Shown piece after piece: positions 45,601 to 56,500 of a stretch of DNA of 64,000 nucleotides. The notes beneath the pieces are model-generated. The model did not search any database and was not told the origin of the DNA. It saw only the letters and a program-made list of their open reading frames with translations. The position numbers and the translations under genes were made by a program. The number at the start of each line of letters is the position of its first letter. Position 1 is the first letter of the stretch. The DNA is from Halichondria panicea (lineage: Eukaryota; Porifera; Demospongiae; Suberitida; Halichondriidae), in contig NC_087388.1 in NCBI RefSeq assembly GCF_963675165.1, positions 3,725,047 through 3,789,046 on the forward strand, written 5' to 3'.

Positions 45601-47199
45601 AAAGTCTATAACTGATTTCCCCTGTTATAATTGAGAGAGAATTTACTAAAAAAAGACTCAACTAATTCAACACTATGTATAGAGATAAAACCATTCAATG
45701 ATTAACTGCTGCAAGAAAATAATCACTTGGTACAAGGAGTCACACGTACAGAACATACGTACTAGTCTTACCTTCAGGTGCTCCTCTGGGATTTGTATCG
45801 GACCACACATTGGTGGGTTTCGACACTGCGAGACACACTCTCGTGGGTCACCAAAAGGCACGAAAACATTTCCAGCACAGCGTCTGACAAATGTATTCAA
45901 GTTATTACGTTTCATGAGAGATTCACTATGTGAAGCCAAGTAATCGATAAGACTCTCACCACACTTACCGCTCAAGCAGAATGGGATTGGTGGCTCTGAT
46001 AACAGATAGAGCAGACTCAAAGAAAGTCTCCAAACCAGGAATTACAACGTTCTGTGCAAACGAAATACATGGAGACTATATTATATGTAATCATGCATGG
46101 CACAATGTATATTGTATGTATGTAGTGCATGACTTCTAAACAAGAAGCGTTCTACATTATTTCTGCCTTCATGTACGCACCTGTAGACGTCCTCGTTGAG
46201 TCGAGTCCAACCTTGCGGAACAAAATGATGGTAAAAGAATAAGGACATTTCAAGTTTTGACTAGAGAACTTACTATTAGTGCGTGCATATTATAGTACAT
46301 ACAGGGAAATCAATACGAGGTTGGTACGTAGGCTAGTCTACATGCATGCAGTGTTGTGTACTTGTATGGTCACATGTAAAGTGATATATAGGAAAGCATG
46401 CCATAAAACTAATTTTTTATGCACACATTTCACACCACAATTATAATGCTTACAGCCAACAGAAATTACATGACACGGAGCATGAAGTTAGCATAATTAT
46501 ACATGTACGTGCGTATGAAACTCACATTGTGTCAACACTGCCATCATAGTGGAAGTGAATCCTGAGTGGCTCATGTGTTTCTCTTTTTTCCCGACCGTCA
46601 CTGCTGCTTGTGTTTTGCTTCACCTTGGCTATCATCTGAAAACAAAAAAACGCACTAACACTTAAAGGAGTTCTCTTTCAGTATTCATCTCACTAGGCAA
46701 CCATGTAACTGCGCCTTTGCCACTTATAATAATCGTATAAACACGTGATTACCTTCTTAATCAAGATGATGCACTGTTTAAAGTAAGGAGGAGTGACTCA
46801 GAATAGCAACGCCACTTTCAAAACACAGTGGGAAGGAATGGTGTTTATAATTATGCACAACAAACAATTAATTAGTAAGTTGAAAGCTTAGAAACAAATT
46901 AATATTCAAATACACAACCAAAAGAACTTTGCCCAGTGTATTTTGCATAATAATACATCTCTGAAAATATATATAGTCAGATGCTATAGTATAGACCAAT
47001 TATGCACATTATAGCATTAAGAGTTGTTCAATGTATGCATACGTACGTACATACACACTTGTATAAGACCTGATACATTAATTACAGATAGTCTACTCAC
47101 TTCAAGTGGGTTGTGAATACATGAGGTTGCGGATGTTGCTGAGGATTCCATTATGCAGAGAGAAATGCAGGCACACAATAGTAGTGGCAGCCAGTCCAT
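27646..47199 (-). CDS. Secreted leishmanolysin-like (M8) metalloprotease with about 35 EGF repeats and Calx-beta-like tail
   Basis: Phase-consistent exons. Protease part: 47101-47199, 46526-46635, 46181-46211, 45969-46051, 45772-45883, 45200-45378, 43340-43439, 43144-43229, 39854-39959, 39627-39734, 39441-39517, 39151-39261, 38798-38921, 38594-38671, 38377-38532, 38239-38313, 38108-38185, 37845-37872, 37511-37540. Then the EGF array (30.7-37.4 kb), 30197-30328, 29589-29726, 29346-29537, 29122-29244, 28793-28912, 28288-28437, 27646-27773. About 2,340 aa. Signal peptide MDWLPLLLCACISLC; propeptide PLRIHFHYDGS; active site HEVMHVL|GFSSGLYRWF; third zinc His in SHWEQR; Met-turn GNEGMTGF; family core GWYVPNY...WGLNSGC and SRCF. 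The tail has a Calx-beta-like part (VTQDLIDEDDEMFSI...VIDDDD) and an Ig-like FVCTLDN...GLSPGMHNLVI segment. No membrane helix is seen, so it is probably secreted. Intron 43144-39959 hosts transposons. Confidence 0.9.
29790..30158. mobile_element. MITE with ACCGTATA termini and GCGC-rich arms
   Basis: The left end is ACCGTATAGTAAGCGCATGC. The right end has GCGCTTATTAACCAG and TTACGGTAT in inverse orientation, with several internal GCGCCTATT/GCGCTTA copies. Located in the intron between the last EGF exon and the Calx-beta-like exons. Confidence 0.55.
31775..32185. mobile_element. MITE inside the EGF array (411 bp)
   Basis: Perfect inverted ends of 28 bp beginning TACCGTATATCTTCTAATTT. It lies in an intron between two EGF units, which resume unchanged on both sides. 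A shorter copy of the same subfamily, sharing the GGGTATAATTGGAACA and GCAGCTGCATGCGAGCTAG interiors, is at 63163-63387. Confidence 0.88.
35020..35145 (-). pseudogene. EGF unit 22 with 2-bp deletion
   Basis: Where every other unit reads CACACTCTCTCTAACAC (plus strand), this unit has CACACTCTCTAACAC (about 35078-35092). The 124-nt exon would shift frame. Splice sites remain. Because exons are phase 1-1, skipping it would restore the frame. It could also be a sequencing or assembly error in a repeat. Confidence 0.7.
40277..40701. mobile_element. Fold-back MITE, 425 bp
   Basis: 44-bp inverted ends: GTGACAGGGCCTAGGAAAAC onward at the left and its inverse at 40658-40701. No coding capacity. It sits in the protease-gene intron, just beside the P-like element. 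Confidence 0.85.
41540..42152 (+). pseudogene. P-element-type transposase, C-terminal fragment
   Basis: Exon-like pieces: 41540-41730 (about), 41751-41885 and 41947-42152. They read QLLNPSTGEIVAHGQKAENL, then FLQYLTDWENET...TISTQTFEGLKLT, then VNSFVELSQYLLTKHEKESL and LTQDPLENYFGQQRARGHRN followed by ENPTIQQCLRNANAL. The NQD/TQDxLExxFGxxRxxGxxxxNPT signature is that of the P-element/THAP9 C-terminal region. No THAP zinc finger or catalytic RNase-H core is present, so the copy is non-autonomous. Confidence 0.8.
42625..42801 (-). CDS. Antisense open frame inside the P-like element, unknown
   Basis: A continuous minus-strand frame starting MAEAVQAVAEVDFQLVLDAV and containing KKARE...KHLLLFGKDDDL. 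An upstream in-frame ATG at 42882 would add residues encoded by the terminal repeat. Its composition is protein-like, but I recognise no domain. It may be a second element gene or a remnant of a host exon captured by the element. Confidence 0.35.
43539..43776. mobile_element. MITE with TACCGTATAGCGCG termini (238 bp)
   Basis: Perfect 26-bp inverted ends beginning TACCGTATAGCGCGAAATTT. It is in the intron between protease exons 45200-45378 and 43340-43439. Confidence 0.85.
44270..44460. repeat. MITE-like AGTAATAC family copy
   Basis: Shares GCAAATGAGCCAAAT, TTTGCGATCTA and CTAGTAATAC pieces with segments at about 49735-49915 and about 10440-10520. Ends are not well defined. No coding content. 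Confidence 0.45.
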
Positions 47200-47934
47200 G
47201 ATGACCAGGTCAGTTAAATCTCAGTTACATGCACACAACAGTAGATCTATACTGTTGTATGTATACTAACATAGATTGATGTCTCAACAGTTAAACAACA
47301 GCTTGACTTATAATGATTTTTGTTATGTACCTAGCAGCGTATATATAGAAGGTCTAACCGTAACAGGCACAGGAAGATCATATTTAAAGCCTTAATTGAT
47401 ATCCTCCAAATTAGACTATTCTATGCAGCACAGCAACCAATAGTTGGAAAGCTATGCAAAACATCATGCAGTATTAATAGTTTGCACCTGCATGAAGACA
47501 GCAGCACCATGGCGGCATGAATGGCATACATGCATGATCACACATTATAATACACACACATACAATACTGCATGTGTTATATACATTAGGGGAGGGTTAA
47601 CATTTCCAAACAACACCAAATTATTGTTTAGGAGGTTCCGGGTGTATCAGACCACCTGCACTATATTCTATTATTATTGGCAGCGTGCTAAAAATTATCA
47701 TAAACTAGCCAATGTTACTATACAAACACGAAACTTTGAAATAGATATCTCTTTGCATGATCGAGAATAGATACACATGCACAATAAGAAACAGCGCTCT
47801 ACGCAGATTGAATGTTAGACAATTGAACTTGGAAGCACACCACGGCTTACACAATGTATATACAATGTATAATTATACAGTCTAGCAGCCAAGCAAACAA
47901 AAAAGAGACGCGCGAATAGACCACAGACATTCAC

Positions 47935-48535
47935 TAATAATAATGAAAGCACCGCAGGTGCTGATGCCTCGGTGGAGATGTCAAAGCTACATAACATAAA
48001 GCTACTATTAAATAGCTTTTATACACGTACATAATTATGATGATGAACATTTTTGCATTAATTAATTTGCTGCATGCAAACTCAAAGAGTGGGTAATGAT
48101 CGACCATTATTGTTATTAAGAACGATCGATGCCAAAAGTTCAAGTCTAATGGCTGCCATCAGCAGAGCCTTGCAGCTCTCTTCTCACTCTTGCAGCTACC
48201 AATAGCTAGCGTTCTAGTGCAGAGCTAACTACTAAGTAGAGTAGCAACATTCGGTAAACAAGTTTGGCTACGTGCTCTTCTAAAAAGGCTGCAATGGCAT
48301 TCCAAGTAAGCAAAACTAGGCATAACTCGAGAACGAAGCATTATTTTGCAAATCCACGAATTAAAATCCAAGAAAACATGGCTAGAAGCCTATAGAAACC
48401 CTTACTTGCACTTCATTGATCCTTGAGCAGCTGTAGCAGTCTACACACACACAGACACAGACACACAGACACACAAACACACTACCGTATACCTCGCTTG
48501 CGCATGCGCACCGAGGCATAATTATATTGACAAGC
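47935..48535 (-). repeat. Dispersed repeat family A, copy 1 (about 600 bp)
   Basis: Runs from AATGAAAGCACCGCAGGTGC (about 47941) to TGCGCATGCGCACCGAGGCA (about 48503-48522). The same sequence lies inverted at 55535-56062 with high similarity over most of its length, a CA/GT tract included. Confidence 0.85.
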
Positions 48536-48959
48536 AGGTGACCCACGACTAATGTGGTTATAGAGCTCAAAAAGCAGTGAAGACAAACTATACGTTCATA
48601 TAGAATTAATGCAGTATGATATTCAAACTTAAAAAACGACGTTACACAATGGTAGAGCAAAATGTTTCACGAGCAGAGTTTCATAACGAAGCCATCAAGT
48701 CCAAACTATGAACGATCGTTTAAGTAAAAATCTCTTAGGTCAGAAAAAAAGATACCACACACAAAACTTCAGCACATGAGTTGAATCACCTGGCTCTCAA
48801 CAGGCATGGCTCGATCTAGTATGGAGATATGTACGTCTTATAAAAATAATAGGCCATTGTTGGTCACAATGAAGGTGTGTTGATACGACAACAGTTTATT
48901 AAACATTTAACATAATTATACAACCTAGCTTACAACTATAATTGTTATAGAGGCATATC

Positions 48960-49350
48960 TTTTACAATTATTGTCCACTACATCAGACTTTTGGCAGTAA
49001 ACCTCCGAGGCCAGTTTACGTTGCCATAAATTCAAATGTAGTGGGCAATAAGCCATGCACTGGTCCAGGAATGAAAAAATGATTGCTACCTAAGCTATAG
49101 GTTGGATACAACTAGCTAACAGTCTCTGACAAGCTCGTGCGTATTGACCCGGCCAGCCAGTGCTAAGCATAGCTCTATGTACTGACTTGCTCCATGTCCA
49201 AGCAGTGAGCCCCACCCTTTTATCCTGCTTAGCAAGTCCCTCCAATCTGTCTGTCCTTTGCCAACAAGTGTCTAGCTTCTTTTTGGATGTGTATATAGAT
49301 ATCAGTATAAAATCAGTGCACCCTCAAGGCAAGGGAGTTTATGGTATAGT
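48960..49350 (+). repeat. Dispersed repeat family B, copy 2
   Basis: A hairpin (TATTGTCCACTACATCAGAC against ATTCAAATGTAGTGGGCAAT) is followed by a tail ending near GCAGTGAGCCCCACCC. Same order and orientation as 23870-24300. Confidence 0.7.
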
Positions 49351-49415
49351 TAAACCCCACCAGTTGCTATGATACAGACCCCAAGTGGTGTATATAATGC
49401 ATGCAAGATTCCAAC

Positions 49416-52400
49416 TCACAGTGCAACAATGGCATAGCATCTAGGTGAAGTCACTGGGTCGAACAGTTGTACAAGACCGGCCGTTGCAATGTCATGCTAC
49501 ACAAAACAAATATGATGCATGACAACGGCTAAAGTTCGTTCCCTCGGCTGCATGCCAACATTTTAAAAATGTACATGTACGCATAACGAAGTGTAATGTA
49601 GACCCCACGCACCTGCTCTTGAAGAAAAAGAAGTCTGTCCAAAATAATAACACTCTCGATACAAGCAGCCAAAACTGCCCTAACCTGTTTGGTGATATTA
49701 TAGATGTATACAATTATTCTGAGATCAATTATCGTATTGCTAGAGAGCATTAAATTACATAATGTGCAAGCGTTGATCACTTCGCAAAAATTTAATTGGA
49801 AATTACAGACGATACGCAAAGCTAGATCGCAAAGGGTCCATTTTTCTGCTGATTTGGCTCATTTGCAAATGTTTTCACTAGCAAAATATTATAGTAATAC
49901 GGTATTCTGACCCGGTCTTGAAGATAAGCATATTCTTACCCGAATAAACTGCTGCAGCTTTGTGATTCTTGATAAGTACTCCAGTTCAATTGAAGTCAAA
50001 TGACTTGGATTTATCTGCAGGCATGCAAAGTCGTACAGCTATTACATAAACAATGGCAGTGTAAACACCTACTCTATTGACATCCAGTTTCAGCCTCTGC
50101 AGAGCAATTGCACAATACTCTTGAAAAGTTTTGACAGGTTTTTTCATTCGACCAACAACTAAGTCAGTTTTGAGCCTCTCTCTGAAAGAGACGAATAGCA
50201 TTCAGGGTACGTACTTGACAATGTATGCCTTACACAGCATTGAATAATTCAGAGAAATGCCTTGACAACACCACCTGCGAGAGATTAAGTGTAGAGAAAA
50301 GAGGAATGTAATATTCACACAACGAATACACTCTGTTGCATACTTAACTATTCTAACTCTAACTACAGAATTGAGCTTGCATGGGGCCTGTATAGACTAA
50401 GATGGTGTACTTTGTAATTTATCAGAATGCCGGAAACAATACATCTTTACTTGTTACCTACTTGTAACATGGCTCGCCAGTGTATCTTAAGAATAGCTTC
50501 AACAGATGTTGTTTCAGTAAACCGAGCCAGAGTCTGACATGCCAGCATGCGAGTATTTCTCCCCAAGTGAGCATCAATTGATCTCAAGTAGTTGCAAAGG
50601 GGGAAGCCAGTAGTGCCTCCTGTCGGTTCATAACAAAAGCGCTGACAAAAAGTAGTAGAGTGCAAAGTTGCATTGAAGAGTACACAGAGTACATGAACGT
50701 ATACATTGCGATTGACTATATTAATTCACACACAACAAAAATTAATGGTTGAACAGTTGTAGTATAGTATCTACCTTCCTCTGTAATGTGATGGTAACAG
50801 CATCCCACAACACACACTGCAGCTGCTGTTGGAAGCGACGAAAACATTCTAAGAGCAGTAGAGGTCAGATCTCCACAAGCATGCAACCCAATGATGCAGA
50901 ACGGCTCCTGAGAAATGAACCTTCCATCAGACAACTGTTCTGCTTCTGTTAGTAGTCTATTGTAATCACTGGGATTGATTTCAATGGTGATTGGGACAAA
51001 ACTCGAAGCAGAATTCATTAAAGGCTCTGTAAGTGAGTCAGTTTCAATATAATGGTTGGAATCATCAACAGCCACTGCTTGCAACACATCTGTTTTAACA
51101 GCAACTGGTTTCAAACGAGCTGACACTGATGAATCAGGTACATCATTGGAAGTGTTTACCTTCAGACAGCTGTCGCTGGAATCTTCAGGAGCGGATAACG
51201 TAGAGCTTAGTTCATTGAAAAGGTCGGATATGCTCAAACTATCTTCAGTCAATGATATATCCTTTCTTGATAAATCAGCAAGCGATCGTTTAAGGACTCC
51301 AGCCTTAGCTTTCTTCTTCCACCTCTTCGACACCTACGTACATGTACGTAACCAACAAGACATACATGTCATGTAATTCAGCCATAACTTCATACCTAAG
51401 CACCCATCATAGGTATTACACAGTAACAATCTCTTCAATACTAAGCCAAGTATAGAACAATTCAACACTGTATACTGCTAAACACCTTTTGTTTCCTGTT
51501 CAAAGCTCCTCGAGTGTTCATGGGCTGAGAGTCCAGGCCGACCACTGTCACTCCCGAGCACCGAGCCAGATACTCACTCAAGTAGCCCTTACCACTGCCC
51601 ACATCAACCACCTGCAGGAATACAGCATATTGCACTGACCAAAAAACTAACTTAATGATGCACATGCACAAATGTAGCATACAGTCGTTTTTGTCCAGTA
51701 CGTAGTAATTCAGTCCATACCTTCAACTGATTGACTATACTTGCCTTGTTTCAGAGTTGGGGATTTCAGGATGCTCATCATGTGTGAGCTTATGTTTGTA
51801 AATTCGAATAATTGGGATTCAGTGCAATATAATTATACATCCTGAGCACGTGTTATAACTAGTAACTAGTTTATATCACAGGGATATAGCAACACAAGAT
51901 ATACCTCACAGCCATTCTATCCTGATCAAAAAGTGACAAAAGAGACTTGAATAGTTCCAGATCCATCTCTAGATGTATCCTGTGCTCGAAGGTACTTATT
52001 TTTCCACTGCAACCTTGAACTGATGAATGATTTAACGTGGGACCCCTAGACAGGCCAGGCCATTATTCTCACTCGCTAGGGCTTTATAAACTGCCTCTGA
52101 CACTCTAACTGGAAAAACTTGTGGCTTGTGACTAGTGTTGCCACGTGCATGGGTACGTGCGTATATGAGTGCATGATCACTTGAGAATTAGAGAATGTAA
52201 TTAGCAGTGGTCAAGTGGTCTTAACCTAGCTCCTCTGGTGCAAAACAGCCACTCAAAGCTCAGAAGCTGAAATATTAGTTATGTCTAAAGCTAACTTGTT
52301 GAACACTCACTTGTTGTACATGTTCACATTGCTTCAGGACATCATCACACACAAATTGTGAGAATCTTTTGACTTCGTGGCTTTTCTTGGCCGACATGGC

Positions 52401-53326
52401 AAATGAAGCCATTTTGGGAACTGTCTTTTGTGGTACCGGTATGTCATCAACAGTCAAGGGCAGTCTTAATTTCTTTGCTTCACAAAAGAAATCCATCAAA
52501 GAACCTGTGAAAAGGACAAGGTCGAAGAATGCTATTTTGTATAATATGTACGAACTAAGTAAAACAGCTTATGGCTTGACATTTAAAAGCAGTAAACTCT
52601 TAAATACAGGAACAATGCTACATACATCGATTCAAGCAGCATTCAGCATGCACATCTTCATCTTTGATCTACATTAGTTGGGCGGAGTCCAACCACGGTC
52701 GTCAAAAACAAGTGGTTGAGTACTTGGGTATCACCACTATGTACGTTTTTATTCAACTGGTATTTGAGACAGAGTATGAAGTTTAAACGTAAGTGGCTGA
52801 CACCGCATGGCTCAGGGTTGCGCTATAATGAAAGCAATTATTAATTTGCATGCTACGTAGCTTCTGTTTTAAAATGCAGGGAAGACTCGTAGAGAAAGTA
52901 GAAGCTAGGGCTAAAAATCAGTCCTGCCTCGAATATAATGACAAATTTTGTGGTTCTGTCTCGAGGTTACAGTAGACTCTCGTTAATCCGGCCACCCTTG
53001 GGACCGGGATAGTGCAGCTTGGCCGGAATAGCGATTACAGATCTAGATCTACATGCTTTCAAACACAGATCGTTGACCATTTCATTCGTACTAGATCTAC
53101 CTTCTTTCATAGGTCCTCCTCCACTAGGGGGATTGACATACCAGCACTCATCGATGCTTACAATCTCATCCCTCCAGCTCTGAGGTAGACAGTTACTCCA
53201 GTTGTCATGCAAATAGAAATCCACAGAGTGAGCCTCACAAATTGATCTGTACCTGCCAATAAAGGAGTAGAGTTGCTTCAGCTTCTTGAGTGTTTCATCT
53301 GCAGATGGCATCCACATTTTCATCAT
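49416..53326 (-). CDS. METTL25: METTL25 / RRNAD1-like methyltransferase
   Basis: Complete, 546 aa, ten phase-consistent exons: 53101-53326, 52311-52504, 51486-51611, 50775-51333, 50462-50619, 50234-50274, 50073-50181, 49940-50014, 49613-49684, 49416-49496. The start is the first ATG of the open segment (MMKMWMPSADET). Seen: AHSVDFYLHDNW near the N-terminus; the family block MSAKKSHEVKRFSQFV; SAM-binding motif I VVDVGSGKGYLSEYLARCSG followed by the acidic LDSQ; a low-complexity Ser/Asp-rich insert; IGLHACGDLTSTALRMF; VVGCCYHHITEE; GFPLCNYLRS; LDRLLFLQEQ; and C-terminus LFDPVTSPRCYAIVAL. Family members are SAM-dependent methyltransferase-fold proteins with poorly known substrates. Probably intracellular. 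Confidence 0.92.
52967..53037. repeat. Short pogo-like MITE remnant
   Basis: TACAGTAGACTCTCGTTAAT then CCGGCCACCCTTGGGACC and a right part GGCCGGAATAGCGATTACAG. It resembles the ends of the 10565-10971 element with the middle lost. In METTL25 intron 1. Confidence 0.55.
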
Positions 53327-53505
53327 TTTTAATAGGTATGGATCATTAGTACCTATAGACCTAGAATCGATTGTCGGTATCCCGCTTTTATTCAAAAATT
53401 ACACAATAACAAAAATTAATCAGTGAAGACAAAAAATAAACTGATGAGATATAACAACTTTCTATTAGCATACAGTCATGTAGATTATTTTAGTTAGGCT
53501 TCAGT

Positions 53506-56500
53506 TTAGGTTGATCTTAAGTCACCAGAGCAGTCCACTCGAAAAGTGATGGTACCTGGTTGCTCCAGGTTGCTATGACGACCACGCCCCATTAGACGAC
53601 CAGTGTAACCTTGTCCAGACTCTCCCTCCCGAGGCACAGCAGCAGTCCTCTTTCCCATGAACCGATCCATAACAACATTGTTGTTCCACACCTACATGGT
53701 AGCACAGAATGTAGATATGTCAGTGCCAGTAAGTTGTACCAGCAAGGTGTCATACAGGGGAAAGGGGGTACCCCCCCCCCCCCCCTAAACTTGCATTCAT
53801 GTACTACGTAGTTGTATGACTGAGTGTTCATAGCTGGCAATTTGACATACTAACAGAGTATTTAAATAACAGTTGACCTTTTTTTAGCTAGTTACTTTTC
53901 TTATTTCCCCCCTCTAAATAAAAATCCTGTATGACACCCTGACCAGCATCCATGGGACGGTAATAGAATTACCATACACATTATCTTGAAAGACACGTGC
54001 ATAATAAATTATCACCACAACTACATACCTCCACCGTGACTTCAGCACCTACTGGATTGCTGATAAAGAACATGACTTTGCTGTTAAAGTTTGGATCAAG
54101 TGTGTTCTTCTGGACTGGAGTGACTGCCTTTTGCTTCCCTACCGTAACAATGCAATAGGGATCCGCTCCTGTGTACAAAATAGGTATAGGTAGGACTATT
54201 GCTATATGGTCTACAGAATCATAAAAATAGAAAAGCCTCATTGCTGAAATTTTGGATAGTCATGCATCTTTCGGAGAAACCTCCTTGCTTATTATAAGCA
54301 TCCACAATTAGTACAGTAACACATTTCTAGTACCCTCACCTGCTCCTATAATGTCCTGCTTCTCCAGGCTTTTAGCAGAGTCAAGATGGACAGTCACCAC
54401 AGCTCTTGGCTGGGGAAAGCAGCAGCAGCAAAGGAAAGCAAGTGGGTTACGCTTTGGAACATCCACAGTCAGCATCCTATTTTATTATCATGTCAAAAAT
54501 TAATGTCATAATTATTCTATCATTGACGGAAGAATCAAATCTTTTCACACAATATTAAACGGCTCGACTCACTCTGCATGAGGAGAGCGTTCACTGAAGA
54601 TTCTCAGGAAGAATTCTCGCTCCTTAGCAGGGTCAAATGTTGTTGGCAGGACAACATAGCGCCCAGCATTCAGTGTGACCCTATAATTATTTGTGCATAT
54701 AATTTATAAACACAGAGGTTATTTTATATTAGAGAATATTTTATATGCAAACGAGTACCTGTCAAAGACACTTCGGCGATTAGTGTAGACAACGGACGCT
54801 GCCTTCTCCTGAACGGCATTACAACGAACAGTCCTGTTCTCTTCCACCTAAATGGGTTGTTACCATGTTCCTTAACAATTTCACTGTAATTTAAAATCGC
54901 AATGTACTAGCTAGCTCACTTCAATGGGAAAATTTGGTGAGCATTATAATTTGGCATTGGGCCAGGTGCATTTTAATTTGGCGTCTCCAGCAGAGTCAAA
55001 ATAAAGTTACAAGAGGTAGCTAGTGGTCAACAATAATTGGAGCTTCCATCAACAACAAAAATTGATTGGTTTGCATGCAACGGAATCAAACAAATACAAG
55101 TATAATGCAAACAGAACAAAAACTGTATTGTGACTGCTACTGTAACAACATTACGTCCGCTGCTTAGCTTTTAAATGGTGGTTTTAAATTTGGCAATCCT
55201 TGGTGAAATTTCCAATTCACAATTAAAACCATCACAAAAGTTTCCCACTATACGGTATTCTACCCCTCCCCCTAACCTTCATAACATAAAATCCAATGGT
55301 GAAGTTTTCTCCCAGCCCTGTTTCTTCTGTTTTCGTTGCAGCTGCTCCATGGTTGGCCTTCAGGCCACTCTGGTCCCTCACATCCTTCTGAAGCAGGCTT
55401 ATCATTACCTCCGTCTCGGGCTTAGGTACCACAAACATGTACTGTGTGGGTGGGAGTGGGTATATAAGTACTTGGTTAGGCACCCCATATATAACCATAT
55501 GTACTGTGTCTGTATCCTGCTCCTGATATCATTATGCCTCGATGCGCATGCGCAAGCGAGGTATACGGTAGTGTGTTTGTGTGTCTGTGTGTGTGTAGAC
55601 TGCTACAGCTGCTCAAGGATGAATCAAGTGCAAGTAAGAGTTTCTATAGGCTTCTAGTCATGTTTACTTGGATTGTAATTCGTGGATTTGCAAAATAATG
55701 TTTCGTTCTCGAGTTATGCCTAGTTTTGCTTACTTGGAATGCCATTGCAGCCTTTTCAGAAGAGCACGTAGCCAAACTTGTTTACCGAGTGTTGCTATTC
55801 TACTTAGTAGTTAGCTCTGCACTAGAACGCTAGCTATTGGTAGCTGCAAGAGTGAGAAGAGAGCTGCAAGGCTCTACTAATGCAGCCATTAATTTTAGAC
55901 TTGAACTTTTGGCATCAATCGTTTTTAACAACAATCATGATCGATCATTACCCACTCTGAGTTTTTGCATGCAGCAAAATTATCATGTGCATAAAAGCAG
56001 CTTTATGTTATGTAGTTTTGGCCTCTCTACCGAGGCATCAGCACCTGCGGTGCTTTCATTAATATACAGTACACATAATTATCATTGTTGCTACCTGTGG
56101 GTTACGCAGGAAGGTGTCCTTGTGGTTGATGCAGCCTCCAGCACTCCTCCCTTTCCACTCTCCGTGGAACGCCTTCTCATGCCAGGTCTTAGACAGAGAG
56201 AGGAGCGACGTGTTGACCTGGCGACAGATGCTGACGTTTGTGAACCAGTGGGCCCAGTCATGAAGCTCCATCCTATGTGATCCAACAAAATATCGATAAA
56301 TATTGGTTGATGCTACACAGCTGGAGACGTACTAAAGTCTATTTGTGTTGAGTTTGACCTTCATAAAGTTGTCATAACTTTGTCATACTTTACGAAATTC
56401 AAAGTTTCATATACCATTGGATTCCTTGTTAAAAAGCGCTTCTATCTATATGCTGTAGAGCTGGTAAGCTCCAACCAGCTAAAAGTTAGCATTTTCCATG

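Larger units (their letters stand above)
47200..49415. other. Intergenic region between M8 protease start and METTL25-like stop
   Basis: No gene supported. It holds a copy of dispersed repeat A (47935-48535) with a CA-rich microsatellite (48437-48482), and a copy of dispersed repeat B (48960-49350). Apparent Cys/Val-rich frames come from the CA/GT repeat. Confidence 0.65.

Noticed and set aside
48382-48660. Cys/Val-rich open frame
   Set aside because: Product of a CA/GT microsatellite inside dispersed repeat A; the same artefact appears at 55175-55657.
53770-53786. Poly-C tract
   Set aside because: Simple homopolymer in a calpain intron; similar run near 27091; no further structure.
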